This document shows, piece after piece, positions 40,861 through 50,413 of a stretch of 64,000 nucleotides of DNA. Below the pieces are notes generated by a model. It had not been told where the DNA came from. It was given only the letters and a program-made list of their open reading frames with translations, and ran no database searches. Every line of letters begins with the position of its first letter. The stretch's first letter is position 1. A program made the position numbers and the translations under genes. Source of the stretch: Paraburkholderia solitsugae (GTDB taxonomy: Bacteria; Pseudomonadota; Gammaproteobacteria; Burkholderiales; Burkholderiaceae); contig NZ_WOEY01000051.1 of NCBI RefSeq assembly GCF_013177695.1, positions 59,050 to 123,049 on the forward strand. Direction: 5' to 3'.

Positions 40861-42086
40861 TGAAGCGCGTCGTCATTACCGGCATGGGGGGCGTCACAGC
40901 GTTTGGTGACAACTGGGACGAAATCGAAACGCGCCTGAGGCTGGGTGTGAACGCGGTCCGGCGCATGCCCGAGTGGGATTACTTCGAGTCGCTGCATACG
41001 CGGCTCGCGTGTCCGTTGCCGGGCTTCACCGCGCCTGCGCACTATCCGCGCAAGAAAACCCGTTCGATGGGGCCGGTGTCGATGTATTCGGTGCGCGCGA
41101 GCGAACTGGCGCTCGCCGACGCGGGCCTCGCCGATGACGCGCTCATCAAGGACGGCCGCATGGGCGTCGCCTACGGCTCGTCGTCGGGCTCGGTGCAGCC
41201 GATTCGCGCGTTCGGCACGATGCTTCAAACCGGCTCGATGAGCGACGTCACGTCGAACAGCTACGTGCAGATGATGCCGCACACCACCGCGGTCAACGTC
41301 AGCCTGTTCTGGGATCTGAAAGGGCGCATCATCCCGACCTCGTGCGCGTGCGCGTCGGGCAGCCAGGCGATCGGCTACGCGTATGAAGCGATTCAGGCGG
41401 GCAAGCAGACGCTGATGCTGGCGGGCGGCGCGGAAGAGATGTCGGGTCCGGCGGTCGCCGTGTTCGACACGCTGTACGCGACCAGCACGCGCAACGATGA
41501 GCCGCATCTCACGCCGCGCCCGTTCGATGCCGCGCGCGATGGTCTCGTGGTGGGCGAGGGCGCGGCCACGCTGGTGCTCGAAGAATACGAACATGCGGTG
41601 GCGCGCGGCGCGCGGATTCACGCGGAAATCGTCGGCTTCGGCTGCAATTCGGACGGCGCGCATATGACCCAGCCGACCGCCGAAACCATGGCGCTTGCCA
41701 TGCAGCTCGCTTTGAAAGACGCGCAACTGCCGCCCGAGGCGATCGCCTACGTGAACGCACACGGCACCTCCACGGACCGTGGCGACATCGCCGAAAGCCA
41801 TGCGACCGCGCAGACCTTCGGTGCGCGCATGCCGATCAGTTCGCTCAAGAGCTATGTCGGCCATACGCTCGGCGCGTGCGGCGCGCTCGAAGCGTGGTGG
41901 ACCATCGAGATGATGAAACGCAATTGGTATGCGCCGAACCTGAATCTGGAGAACGTCGATCCGGCCTGTGCGCCGCTCGATTACATCGTCGGCACAGGTC
42001 GTGAGATCGACGCCGAACATGTGATGAGCAACAACTTTGCTTTCGGCGGGATCAATACGTCGCTGATTTTCCGGCGCGTTCGATGA
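40860..42086 (+). CDS. beta-ketoacyl-ACP synthase II-like (APE, starter)
   Basis: 408 residues of FabF type. Cys in PTSCACASGSQAIG, His in NAHGTSTDRGD, His in KSYVGHTLGACG. The ApeR-like ketosynthase, which by analogy condenses the aryl starter. A one-base stop/start overlap (TGATG) with the reductase. Confidence 0.9.
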   Translation: MKRVVITGMGGVTAFGDNWDEIETRLRLGVNAVRRMPEWDYFESLHTRLACPLPGFTAPAHYPRKKTRSMGPVSMYSVRASELALADAGLADDALIKDGRMGVAYGSSSGSVQPIRAFGTMLQTGSMSDVTSNSYVQMMPHTTAVNVSLFWDLKGRIIPTSCACASGSQAIGYAYEAIQAGKQTLMLAGGAEEMSGPAVAVFDTLYATSTRNDEPHLTPRPFDAARDGLVVGEGAATLVLEEYEHAVARGARIHAEIVGFGCNSDGAHMTQPTAETMALAMQLALKDAQLPPEAIAYVNAHGTSTDRGDIAESHATAQTFGARMPISSLKSYVGHTLGACGALEAWWTIEMMKRNWYAPNLNLENVDPACAPLDYIVGTGREIDAEHVMSNNFAFGGINTSLIFRRVR

Positions 42087-43312
42087 GCGTGGCGCTGCAA
42101 CGCGTGGTCGTCACCGGCATGGGGATCGTGTCGTGCCTCGGCAATACGCTCGACGAAGTATCCGGCGCACTGCGTGCTGGCCGCTCGCGCATCGAGCGGA
42201 TCGACGCGTGGCGTGGGCGCGGTTTCGCATCGCAGGTGGCGGGCGTTGCCTCGGTCGCGCAGGAGCCGCCATTCGCGCGCAAGCTCGAGCGCTTCATGGG
42301 CGACACCGCGCGCTTTGCATGCCACGCCGCGAAGAAAGCGATCGACGATGCCGGTCTCGACCCCGGCACGTTGCGCTCGCCGCGCGCCGGTACGGTGATC
42401 GGCTCGGGCGTCGGCACGTTGTCGAGTTACGACGTGGCGATTGCGATTGCGATTGCCCGCGGCGTCGACAAAGTGCCGCCGTACACGGTCCCGCACGCGA
42501 TGAGCAGTACCGCGTCGGCCAATGTCGCGCAGGTGTTCGGACTCGAAGGCGTGAGCTATTCGCCGTCGTCGGCTTGCACGACGTCGGCGCTCGCCATCGG
42601 CCAGGCGATGCAACTGATCCAGACCGGCCGCCAGCAGATCGTGCTGGCCGGCGGCAGCGAGGCGCTGCACGACAACACGACGCTGCTGTTCGATTCGATG
42701 GGCGCGCTGTCGCGCGGTTTCAACGACACGCCGCAGCACGCTTCGCGTCCCTACGATACGGCGCGCGACGGCTTCGTGATCGCTTCGGGCGGCGGCGTGC
42801 TGGTGCTCGAGTCGCTCGATCACGCATTGGCGCGCGGCGCCCGTATTTACGCCGAACTGACCGGTTTCGGCGATTGCACGGACACCGCTGGCATGGTCAC
42901 GCCGCATGCGGCCGGCATCGCACGGGCGATGCGCGGCGCGCTGGGCGAAGCGGGCAAACGCCCGGACTACATCAACACACACGCACCGTCGACACCGCTT
43001 GGCGATGTCGAGGAACTGCGCGCACTAATCGATGTATTTGGCGGCGACGTCCCCGCGTTCTCGTCGACTAAAGGCATGACCGGGCACCCGCTCGGCGCGT
43101 GCGGCGCGCACGAGGCGATCTACACGTTGCTGATGATGCGTGACGGTTTCATCGCGGGGACGGCGGGCATCGAGACGCCGGAGCCGGGCGTCGATGGCAT
43201 GCCGCTCGTGCGCACGACGCGTGACGCGCGCATCGGTACGGCGATGTCGATTTCATTCGGGTTCGGCGGCAGTTGCGCAAGCCTGATGTTTGAAGGGTGG
43301 CAGGGCGGTTGA
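42083..43312 (+). CDS. beta-ketoacyl-ACP synthase, third copy (APE)
   Basis: 409 residues. Cys in SSACTTSALAIG and His in KGMTGHPLGACG are present, but the usual NAHGTST is NTHAPSTPLGD, a variant that keeps the His but changes the loop. It is more FabB-like than the preceding gene. A third full ketosynthase is one more than the minimal E. coli-type set and may handle a particular chain step. ATGA overlap with the preceding gene; the operon's tight packing ends here. Confidence 0.88.
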   Translation: MSVALQRVVVTGMGIVSCLGNTLDEVSGALRAGRSRIERIDAWRGRGFASQVAGVASVAQEPPFARKLERFMGDTARFACHAAKKAIDDAGLDPGTLRSPRAGTVIGSGVGTLSSYDVAIAIAIARGVDKVPPYTVPHAMSSTASANVAQVFGLEGVSYSPSSACTTSALAIGQAMQLIQTGRQQIVLAGGSEALHDNTTLLFDSMGALSRGFNDTPQHASRPYDTARDGFVIASGGGVLVLESLDHALARGARIYAELTGFGDCTDTAGMVTPHAAGIARAMRGALGEAGKRPDYINTHAPSTPLGDVEELRALIDVFGGDVPAFSSTKGMTGHPLGACGAHEAIYTLLMMRDGFIAGTAGIETPEPGVDGMPLVRTTRDARIGTAMSISFGFGGSCASLMFEGWQGG

Positions 43313-43348
43313 AACGGCCACGATTTTAAAAAAACGAGGGCAATAAAA

Positions 43349-43771
43349 ATGAAAAAACGTTTTGTACTGGCTGCGCTGGCAGTGGTGGTACTGACGCAGG
43401 CGGGATGCGCCACGGACGTGAAGTCGCTGCCGCTCGCGGCGGCCGGCGGCCAGTCGCGCGGCGGCGTGCCGGTCTATTTCGGCGAGCAGAGCCACCCGGC
43501 AGTGACGGCCAAGTTGGGCGACGTGTCCTACTCGGTGCGGATCGCGCGCAAGGTGTTGAGCCCGGAAGATGCATGCCATGAAGCGCTTGCCGAAGCTGTG
43601 CAGAAGCTGCGTGCGGCCGCCCAGGAACGCAACGCCAACGCCGTGATCGACGTATCGACGCGCTTTCATAGCACCGAGACCAACTCGTCGACCGACTTCA
43701 CGTGCGGCGTGAGCCCCAGCGCTGCCGCTATTGCGGTGAGAGGCCAGCTTGTCGTGCTGGAAGCGAACTAA
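43349..43771 (+). CDS. secreted lipoprotein, paralogue A
   Basis: 140 residues, signal peptide with lipobox LTQAGC. The mature domain has YFGEQSHPAVTAKLG, then EDACHEALAEAVQKLRAAAQ, then NAVIDVSTRFH and STDFTCGV. Two Cys in the mature part may pair. The family is often labelled excinuclease ATPase subunit, which has no basis in this sequence. It follows the last ketosynthase by 36 bases with GAGGG before ATG, so it may belong to the cluster. Function unknown. Confidence 0.75.
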   Translation: MKKRFVLAALAVVVLTQAGCATDVKSLPLAAAGGQSRGGVPVYFGEQSHPAVTAKLGDVSYSVRIARKVLSPEDACHEALAEAVQKLRAAAQERNANAVIDVSTRFHSTETNSSTDFTCGVSPSAAAIAVRGQLVVLEAN

Positions 43772-43824
43772 GGCAAATCCAATTTAGAACTCACTAGAGC
43801 AACAAAAACCACCAAGGAGTCTCA

Positions 43825-44268
43825 ATGAAACGCAATGTGCTGTTTGTCGCGCTGTTCGCTTTGCTCGCCACGCTGAGCGCTACGCAGGCTTTTGCCCGCG
43901 ACACGGTCGCCAACTATCCGGTCGCGCCGGCGCTGCAAAGCGAACCGGGCAAAGTCAGTGACGACGTCGCGCTGTATTTCGCTGGCCAGCCGCATCCGGC
44001 CGTGGAGAAAACGATGGGTGAATTCGCGACCAACAAGAAGACCAACGCCTTCGGCAAGAGCGATCTGGAAGCGTGCCAGCACGTGTTCCTTTCGGCCGTG
44101 ATCGAATTGCAGGAACGCGCGCGCAAGGAAGGCGGCAACGCGGTGATCAACATCAAGAGCAACTACAAGAATGAAGTGCGCGAGAGCGCGACGGAGTTCA
44201 CATGTGGTGCGGGTGCGGTGATCGCCGGTGTGGCGCTGAAGGGTGATGTGGTGACGCTGCGCAAGTAG
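43825..44268 (+). CDS. secreted protein, paralogue B
   Basis: 147 residues with a cleavable signal (ATLSATQAFARD) rather than a lipobox. It shares the plan of the preceding gene: YFAGQPHPAVEKTMG, then LEACQHVFLSAVIELQERAR, then NAVINIKSNYKNE and ATEFTCGA. The pair arose by tandem duplication, with one member now lipid-anchored and the other soluble. A good AAGGAG lies in front of the ATG. Function unknown. Confidence 0.75.
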   Translation: MKRNVLFVALFALLATLSATQAFARDTVANYPVAPALQSEPGKVSDDVALYFAGQPHPAVEKTMGEFATNKKTNAFGKSDLEACQHVFLSAVIELQERARKEGGNAVINIKSNYKNEVRESATEFTCGAGAVIAGVALKGDVVTLRK

Positions 44269-44347
44269 TCACGCAAATAGCGAGCGACACAAGTCAGCGC
44301 GCTGTGATGCTTGCCAGGGCGATAGCCTGCCACCGCCCTGGCGAGAT

Positions 44348-45076
44348 TCAATCGGCCTTGATCGCCGCGACATTGACCAGCGTTTCACGACGCTTGCCAG
44401 GCTGCGGATGGGTCAGGCCGAGGCGTTCAAGCAGGCCGAAGTCTTTCGCGCGGCTCCACCAGAGATACGGCAGCGAGACGTTGCGCTGATCGAAGCGGAA
44501 ACCGCCGCGGCGGATCATGTCGAGGTAGCCGTCGGCGCTTTTCTGAACGTGCATGGGATGGCGGAACAGCAGTCGGATCACCCACGATTTGATGTACGCG
44601 TCGGTGGATTCGGCGAACAGCAGGATGCCACCCGGTTTGAGCACACGACGGAATTCGCCGAGTGCGCGGTCCTGCTCGACGAGATGGTGAAAGGTTTGAT
44701 GGCAGAACACGATGTCGGCGCTGGCGTCGGGCAACGGCAATTGTGCGCAGTCGCCGTGCAGCACTTCGATATCGGCGAGCTTGTCGCGGCACGCGTTGGC
44801 TGCATTGGCGGCAAGCGTTAGCGACGGTTCGTGAAAATCGACACCGACAATGCGGCGGGGCTTGAACGCCTCGGCGAGCAGGCGGAACGAAATGCCTTGC
44901 CCGCAGCCGACGTCGACGATGACCGGTGCGGCAGGCAAGGGCGCATCGATCAGGCGTTTGAGGTCGTTGATCGCGACCCGCAGAACATGATGTTCCCACG
45001 TATAAGTACGCAGGAACCAGATCCCGAAGGCCGTTTCCGGCACGAAAGGCACACTGGATGTTTCGGATGGCGACAC
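44348..45076 (-). CDS. class I SAM-dependent methyltransferase
   Basis: 242 residues. SAM-binding motif VIVDVGCGQGISFRLLAEAF, then acidic GVDFHEPS, then HGDCAQLPLPDASADIVFCH and VLKPGGILLFAES. It points against the APE operon and diverges from the halogenase-like gene across about 100 bases. E. coli-type APE loci also hold a methyltransferase, used on the aryl head group, and this one may do the same. Confidence 0.83.
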   Translation of the reverse strand: MSPSETSSVPFVPETAFGIWFLRTYTWEHHVLRVAINDLKRLIDAPLPAAPVIVDVGCGQGISFRLLAEAFKPRRIVGVDFHEPSLTLAANAANACRDKLADIEVLHGDCAQLPLPDASADIVFCHQTFHHLVEQDRALGEFRRVLKPGGILLFAESTDAYIKSWVIRLLFRHPMHVQKSADGYLDMIRRGGFRFDQRNVSLPYLWWSRAKDFGLLERLGLTHPQPGKRRETLVNVAAIKAD

Positions 45077-45182
45077 GCTGGGCTCCCCGACGAAATATTG
45101 TTCTTGCTGTGACGCGTAATTGTAACGAGAAGTAAGGATGCAGCGTAACGCTGCTCAGAGCAAGCAAACGATTGAGGCAACC

Positions 45183-46436
45183 TTGAGTACACATTCGTCA
45201 AAGCGCATGAGCGTCGATGTAGCGATCATCGGCGCGGGTCCGGCAGGCGCCGTCGCAGCGGCGCTATTGCGCAAAGCAGGCCGCTCTGTGCTGGTGCTGG
45301 AGCGCCAGCATTTTCCGCGCTTCTCGATCGGCGAAAGTCTGCTGCCGCAAAGCATGGCCTACCTCGAAGAGGCCGGCATGCTGCAGGCGGTGGTCGAAGC
45401 CGGTTTCCAGTACAAGAACGGCGCGCATTTCGTTTACCGCGACCAATCGTCGGCGTTCGATTTCCGCGACAAGCATTCGCCGGGGTGGGGCACCACGTAC
45501 CAGGTCGAGCGCGCGGTGTTTGACGACATTCTGATTCGCTGCGCGGCGGAGCAGGGCGCCGAGGTGCGCTTCGGTCATACGGTCCGCGCAATGCAACCTG
45601 CCGGGAAGGACAACAAGCCGGTGCTCGACGTGATCGACGCAGCGGACAACGCCTATGAAGTCGAGGCGCATTTCGTGTTCGACGCAAGCGGCTTCGGCCG
45701 TGTGCTGCCGCGTTTGCTGAATCTCGAAGCGCCCACGCGCATGCCCACACGTGCCGCGATCTTCTCGCATGTGCAGGATGGCATTCCGGCCGGCGCGACC
45801 GACCGTAACAAAATCTGCGTGGCGACGCACCCGGAGCGCCGCGACGTGTGGTTCTGGATGATTCCGCTAGCGGGCGGCCGCTCGTCGGTGGGGTGCGTGG
45901 CCGAGGCCAGTTTCCTCGATGTGCCGGAAGCCGAGCGCGACGCGAAACTGCGCGCGCTGATTCAGCAGGAGCCGACCCTCGGTCCATTGATCGGCAACGC
46001 GCCGTTCCTGATGCCGGTGCGTCAAATCGGCGGGTACGCGGCGAATGTCGAACGTTTGCATGGACCGGGCTATGCGTTGCTCGGCAATGCCGGTGAATTT
46101 CTCGATCCGGTGTTCTCGTCCGGCGTGACGATTGCGCTGCGTTCCGCGCATCTCGCGGTGCAGACGTTGAACCGGCAACTGGATGGCGAGCAGGTCGACT
46201 GGTCGGCCGCTTACGACGTGCCGTTGCGCAAGGGGATCGATACGTTCCGTGCCTTTGTCGAGCGCTGGTACACGGGCGAGCTGCAGGACATCATTTTCTA
46301 TCCGGACCAGACGCGGTCGATCCGCCGCATGATCAGCGCGGTGCTGGCCGGTTACGCATGGGATGAATCGAATCCGTATGTCGCCGATCCGGTGCGCCGT
46401 CTGAATGCGTTGCACGAAGTGTGCACTCACCATTGA
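45183..46436 (+). CDS. flavin-dependent halogenase-like oxidoreductase
   Basis: 417 residues from a TTG with GAGG five bases before it; the ATG at 45207 is the other likely start. Motifs: IIGAGPAGAVAAALLRKAG (FAD), GESLLPQSMAYLEEAG, the WxWxIP-type block VWFWMIPLAGG seen in halogenases, and LLGNAGEFLDPVFSSGVTIA. Related enzymes occur in xanthomonadin/APE loci. It may halogenate or hydroxylate the aryl ring. Whether the catalytic Lys of true halogenases is present could not be settled by eye. Confidence 0.75.
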   Translation: MSTHSSKRMSVDVAIIGAGPAGAVAAALLRKAGRSVLVLERQHFPRFSIGESLLPQSMAYLEEAGMLQAVVEAGFQYKNGAHFVYRDQSSAFDFRDKHSPGWGTTYQVERAVFDDILIRCAAEQGAEVRFGHTVRAMQPAGKDNKPVLDVIDAADNAYEVEAHFVFDASGFGRVLPRLLNLEAPTRMPTRAAIFSHVQDGIPAGATDRNKICVATHPERRDVWFWMIPLAGGRSSVGCVAEASFLDVPEAERDAKLRALIQQEPTLGPLIGNAPFLMPVRQIGGYAANVERLHGPGYALLGNAGEFLDPVFSSGVTIALRSAHLAVQTLNRQLDGEQVDWSAAYDVPLRKGIDTFRAFVERWYTGELQDIIFYPDQTRSIRRMISAVLAGYAWDESNPYVADPVRRLNALHEVCTHH

Positions 46437-46458
46437 TCGGACTGCACGGCACGAGCCA

Positions 46459-46498
46459 ATGAAAAACGGCGCTTCCCTCAGGAAGCGCCGTTTTTCAT
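46459..46498. terminator. bidirectional terminator, 18-bp perfect arms
   Basis: ATGAAAAACGGCGCTTCC and its exact complement around CTCA, with A5 and T5 in the arms. It separates the convergent oxidoreductase and guanine deaminase genes. Confidence 0.92.
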
Positions 46499-46540
46499 TC
46501 GACCGCCTGAATCAGATCAGGCGTCAGCTCGGGAATCCAC

Positions 46541-47887
46541 TCAAGCTGCGATTTTTGCCACACGCGGTGCAGGTTGACGCACGTCGTCGCGACGATGCAC
46601 GCGCTTGCCCGCGGCATACGTTTCGTAGATCGCGCGGTCGTCGCCGAGCAGCGCGAACGCGAACAGCAGTTCTTCGAGCGACTCGGTGCGTGCGGTACGG
46701 CGCGCGAGCAGCGGCGTGGCTTGCGGATCGAGCACAACGAAGTCGGCTTCCGACTTCGGCTTCAACGTGCCGACCTTGTCGGCCAGATCAAGTGCTTCGG
46801 CCGCGCCCGCCGTGGCGAGATAGAACATCCGCGTGGCCGTCAGATGATGGCCGGTCAGACGCGCGACCTTGTGCGCTTCGTTCATCGTTTGCAGCATCGA
46901 GAACGACGTGCCGCCGCCGACGTCCGTCGCCAGCGCGATCGGCATGCCGGCTTCGTCGGCCTTGTCGAAGTCGAACAGGCCGCTGCCGAGGAACAGGTTC
47001 GAGGTCGGGCAGTGCGAGGCGACGGTACCGGTTTGCGCCATGCGCTTGCGGTCTTCCTCGTCGAGGTAGATGCAATGGCCGTACACGGCGCGGCGGCGCA
47101 GCAGGCCGTAATGATCGTAAATGTCCAGATAGCTGCGGTGGCCCGGGAACAGATCGGCAACCCATTTCACTTCGTCGGTATTCTCGGCGACGTGGCTCTG
47201 GATGAAGATGTCCGGATGCTTGCCGGCCAGCACGCCGCACGCTTCGAGTTGCGCTTCGGTCGAGGTCGGCGCGAAACGCGGCGTGAGCGCGTACATCTGG
47301 CGGCCACGGTTGTGCCAGCGTCCGATCAACTCGGCGCTGTCGTCATAACCCGATTGCGCGGTGTCGCGCAGAAACTCGGGGCAGTTGCGGTCCATCAGTA
47401 CCTTGCCGGCCACCATGCGCAGATTGCGCGCTTCGCTCTCGGTGAAGAGGGCATCGGCCGATTCCTTGTGGACCGTGCAATACACGAGCGCGGTGGTCGT
47501 GCCGCACGCCAGCAGCTCTTCGACGAAGAAGCTCGCCGTATCGCGCGCGTAGGCCGGATCGGTGAAGCGGCGCTCGGTCGGGAACGTGTACGTGTCGAGC
47601 CACGGCAGCAGACCCGGCGCCGGCGAGGCGATCATGTCGGTCTGCGGATAGTGAATGTGCGTGTCGATGAAACCCGGCACGATCAGCTTGTCGCGCATCT
47701 CCTGCACCTGGGTGCCCGGCGCGAGTTGCGACGCGAGCGCGGCATACGGGCCCGCTGCGACGACATGGCCGTCTTCGACGATCAGCAAGCCGTCCTCGTT
47801 GAAGACTGCTGCGTTGGGCGATTGCGCAGGGTCGCCGTTGAAGGTCAGCAGTTGTGCGCGGAACGCTGATTGTGTCGATTGAGTCAT
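46541..47887 (-). CDS. guaD: guanine deaminase
   Basis: 448 residues. Amidohydrolase metal ligands: His77 and His79 in PGFIDTHIHYPQT, later SHVAEN and YGHCIYLDEED, and Asp in ATDVGGGTSFSM. It has the family motifs PTERRF and RFAPTS. The enzyme converts guanine to xanthine with ammonia release, feeding xanthine dehydrogenase encoded upstream on the same strand. GGAG lies eleven bases before the ATG. Last gene of the purine set. Confidence 0.93.
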   Translation of the reverse strand: MTQSTQSAFRAQLLTFNGDPAQSPNAAVFNEDGLLIVEDGHVVAAGPYAALASQLAPGTQVQEMRDKLIVPGFIDTHIHYPQTDMIASPAPGLLPWLDTYTFPTERRFTDPAYARDTASFFVEELLACGTTTALVYCTVHKESADALFTESEARNLRMVAGKVLMDRNCPEFLRDTAQSGYDDSAELIGRWHNRGRQMYALTPRFAPTSTEAQLEACGVLAGKHPDIFIQSHVAENTDEVKWVADLFPGHRSYLDIYDHYGLLRRRAVYGHCIYLDEEDRKRMAQTGTVASHCPTSNLFLGSGLFDFDKADEAGMPIALATDVGGGTSFSMLQTMNEAHKVARLTGHHLTATRMFYLATAGAAEALDLADKVGTLKPKSEADFVVLDPQATPLLARRTARTESLEELLFAFALLGDDRAIYETYAAGKRVHRRDDVRQPAPRVAKIAA

Positions 47888-47993
47888 GGAAAAACCGTCT
47901 CCGTATTTGTGAGGAGCTAAACAGCGCAGACGGCGGCTTTACTCTGGGTCTGAAACGAACCCGTGCCGCCGCCGGCTGCTATTCATTGGCCCG

Positions 47994-49052
<1,059 letters not shown>

Positions 49053-49142
49053 TCAGCCGTTCGTTGGAGTCGGTTCGCGCCGGATGCGGGATGCAGGACA
49101 GGATGCAATCGCGTTGAGGCGGCAGGTCGATTGTGCGGCAAA

Positions 49143-49305
49143 TCAGACCGTCTGCGCTGCATGCGCGCCCGCATTCGCCTCCACGGCCTGCAACACCTGG
49201 GCGGCTGCCGAGATCGCGATGATCTCCGGCGACTTGTCGACGATACCGTCGACACCGAGCGGGCACTTCATCCGCGCAATCTGCGACGGATCGATGCCGC
49301 GCGCG
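49143..49305 (-). pseudogene. displaced true C-terminus of XdhC
   Basis: Read in the frame used by 49143-49841, this part gives GIDPSQIARMKCPLGVDGIV, then DKSPEIIAISAAAQVLQAVE, the usual end of XdhC, and stops at 49143. It is out of frame with the upstream gene only because of the inserted 140-bp near-copy. Removing that copy restores one open frame. Confidence 0.75.
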
Positions 49306-49445
49306 GGCCCGCTTTCCCCCCCCCGCCCGGCAACCCCGGGGCGGCTGCGGAGATCGCGATGTTCCCCGGCGCTTTGCCGACGATCCCGCCGACACGGGGG
49401 GGGCACTCCACCCGCGAAATCTGGGAGGGATCGATGCCGCGCGCG
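49166..49445. repeat. 140-bp imperfect tandem duplication, probably artefact
   Basis: 49166-49305 and 49306-49445 align with no gap. From 49171 to 49300 I count 106 of 130 identical. Most differences in the right copy turn A/T into C/G or lengthen C and G runs (nine C near 49316, eight G near 49396), and the copy shifts the reading frame. This looks like a low-quality read end joined in assembly. Confidence 0.8.
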
Positions 49446-50296
49446 GCCAGCCGATGTTCGAACTGCTTGCGCTTGCTGTGCGAGCCGATCATGCCGAAGA
49501 ACGCGAAATCGCCACGCCGCAGAATGCGCTCGGCCAACTCGAGATCGAGCGCATGGTTGTGCGTCATCACGATGAAGTACGTGTGCGGCGCGGCCTGGTC
49601 GATGGCTTCGTCGGGCGCGTCGTTCGGATCGATCTTTACGTTCGGCGCATGGAGCGTTTCCGCTGGCGGAAACTGCGCGTCGCGCTCGTCGACCCAGCGC
49701 ACGATGCAAGGCAGCGTGGCGAGCACGCGAACCAGCGCGGCACCCACGTGGCCGGCGCCGAACAGCACGACCTGGAAGTCGCCTGGCGCGATGGTCTCGG
49801 TGAGCAGCGCGCCGCTGTCGTCGAAGCCGGCGCCGTCCCACAGCAGGCAGTCGGTGGCATCGACACCCGGTTCGGGGTCGGACAGCATCACCGCATCCGG
49901 TGCGGGGCCGAATGATACGCTACGCACCGTCGAAAGGCCCGCGGCCACGCGTTTCGCGAGCGACGTAATCCAGCCGAGGTCGCCGATGTCGAGGCGCTCA
50001 AAAGCGAGAATCACGGCGCCGCCGCAGCATTGGCCGAGACTCGGGCCAAGCGCGAAGCGTTCGAGGCGGCGCATATGCGGTGAGCGCATGCCGTCGCGCA
50101 ACACCTGACGTGCGGTCTCGATGGCTTTCCATTCGAGGTGCCCGCCGCCAATCGTGTGCTTGGCCGAATCACGCGTGACGATCATCTTGGTGCCGGCTTC
50201 GCGGGGCGCCGAACCTTCGACGCGCGCGACCGTCACCAGCACGGCGGCGTCGCCGTGCGCGAGCAGTTGTTGCAGGTCAGGTAGCCAGGCTTGCAT
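49268..50296 (-). CDS. xdhC: XdhC, xanthine dehydrogenase maturation factor (3' end disrupted)
   Basis: The ATG at 50296 (MQAWLPDLQQLL) has GGAG nine bases in front; an ATG at 50311 is less likely. XdhC binds molybdenum cofactor, adds the terminal sulfur and inserts it into xanthine dehydrogenase. Seen: ARVEGSAPREAGTKMIV, GGGHLEWKA, LGQCCGGAV (conserved Cys pair) and a Rossmann-like VVLFGAGHVGAALVRVLATL. The last 45 residues as read (PPRVGGIVGKAPGNIAISAA and on) come from the noisy duplicate; without it the gene would run to 49143 and give 337 residues. The chromosomal gene is probably intact. Confidence 0.85.
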   Translation of the reverse strand: MQAWLPDLQQLLAHGDAAVLVTVARVEGSAPREAGTKMIVTRDSAKHTIGGGHLEWKAIETARQVLRDGMRSPHMRRLERFALGPSLGQCCGGAVILAFERLDIGDLGWITSLAKRVAAGLSTVRSVSFGPAPDAVMLSDPEPGVDATDCLLWDGAGFDDSGALLTETIAPGDFQVVLFGAGHVGAALVRVLATLPCIVRWVDERDAQFPPAETLHAPNVKIDPNDAPDEAIDQAAPHTYFIVMTHNHALDLELAERILRRGDFAFFGMIGSHSKRKQFEHRLAARGIDPSQISRVECPPRVGGIVGKAPGNIAISAAAPGLPGGGGKAGPRAASIRRRLRG

Positions 50297-50413
50297 CCGG
50301 CGGTTCTCCATACGTGGCCGCGCGGGGTGTCCGTGCGGCCGGTTGAGTGTGGCGGGACGCGTTCGTGTCGCGTCGCGCCGTTGCTTAAAGTTGCTTAACG
50401 TTTCGTCAAGTTG

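Noticed and set aside
49143..50311. Natural pseudogene of xdhC
   Set aside because: xdhA and xdhB are intact, the insert is a noisy copy of the adjacent 140 bases, and removing it restores a full-length frame; an artefact is simpler than decay.
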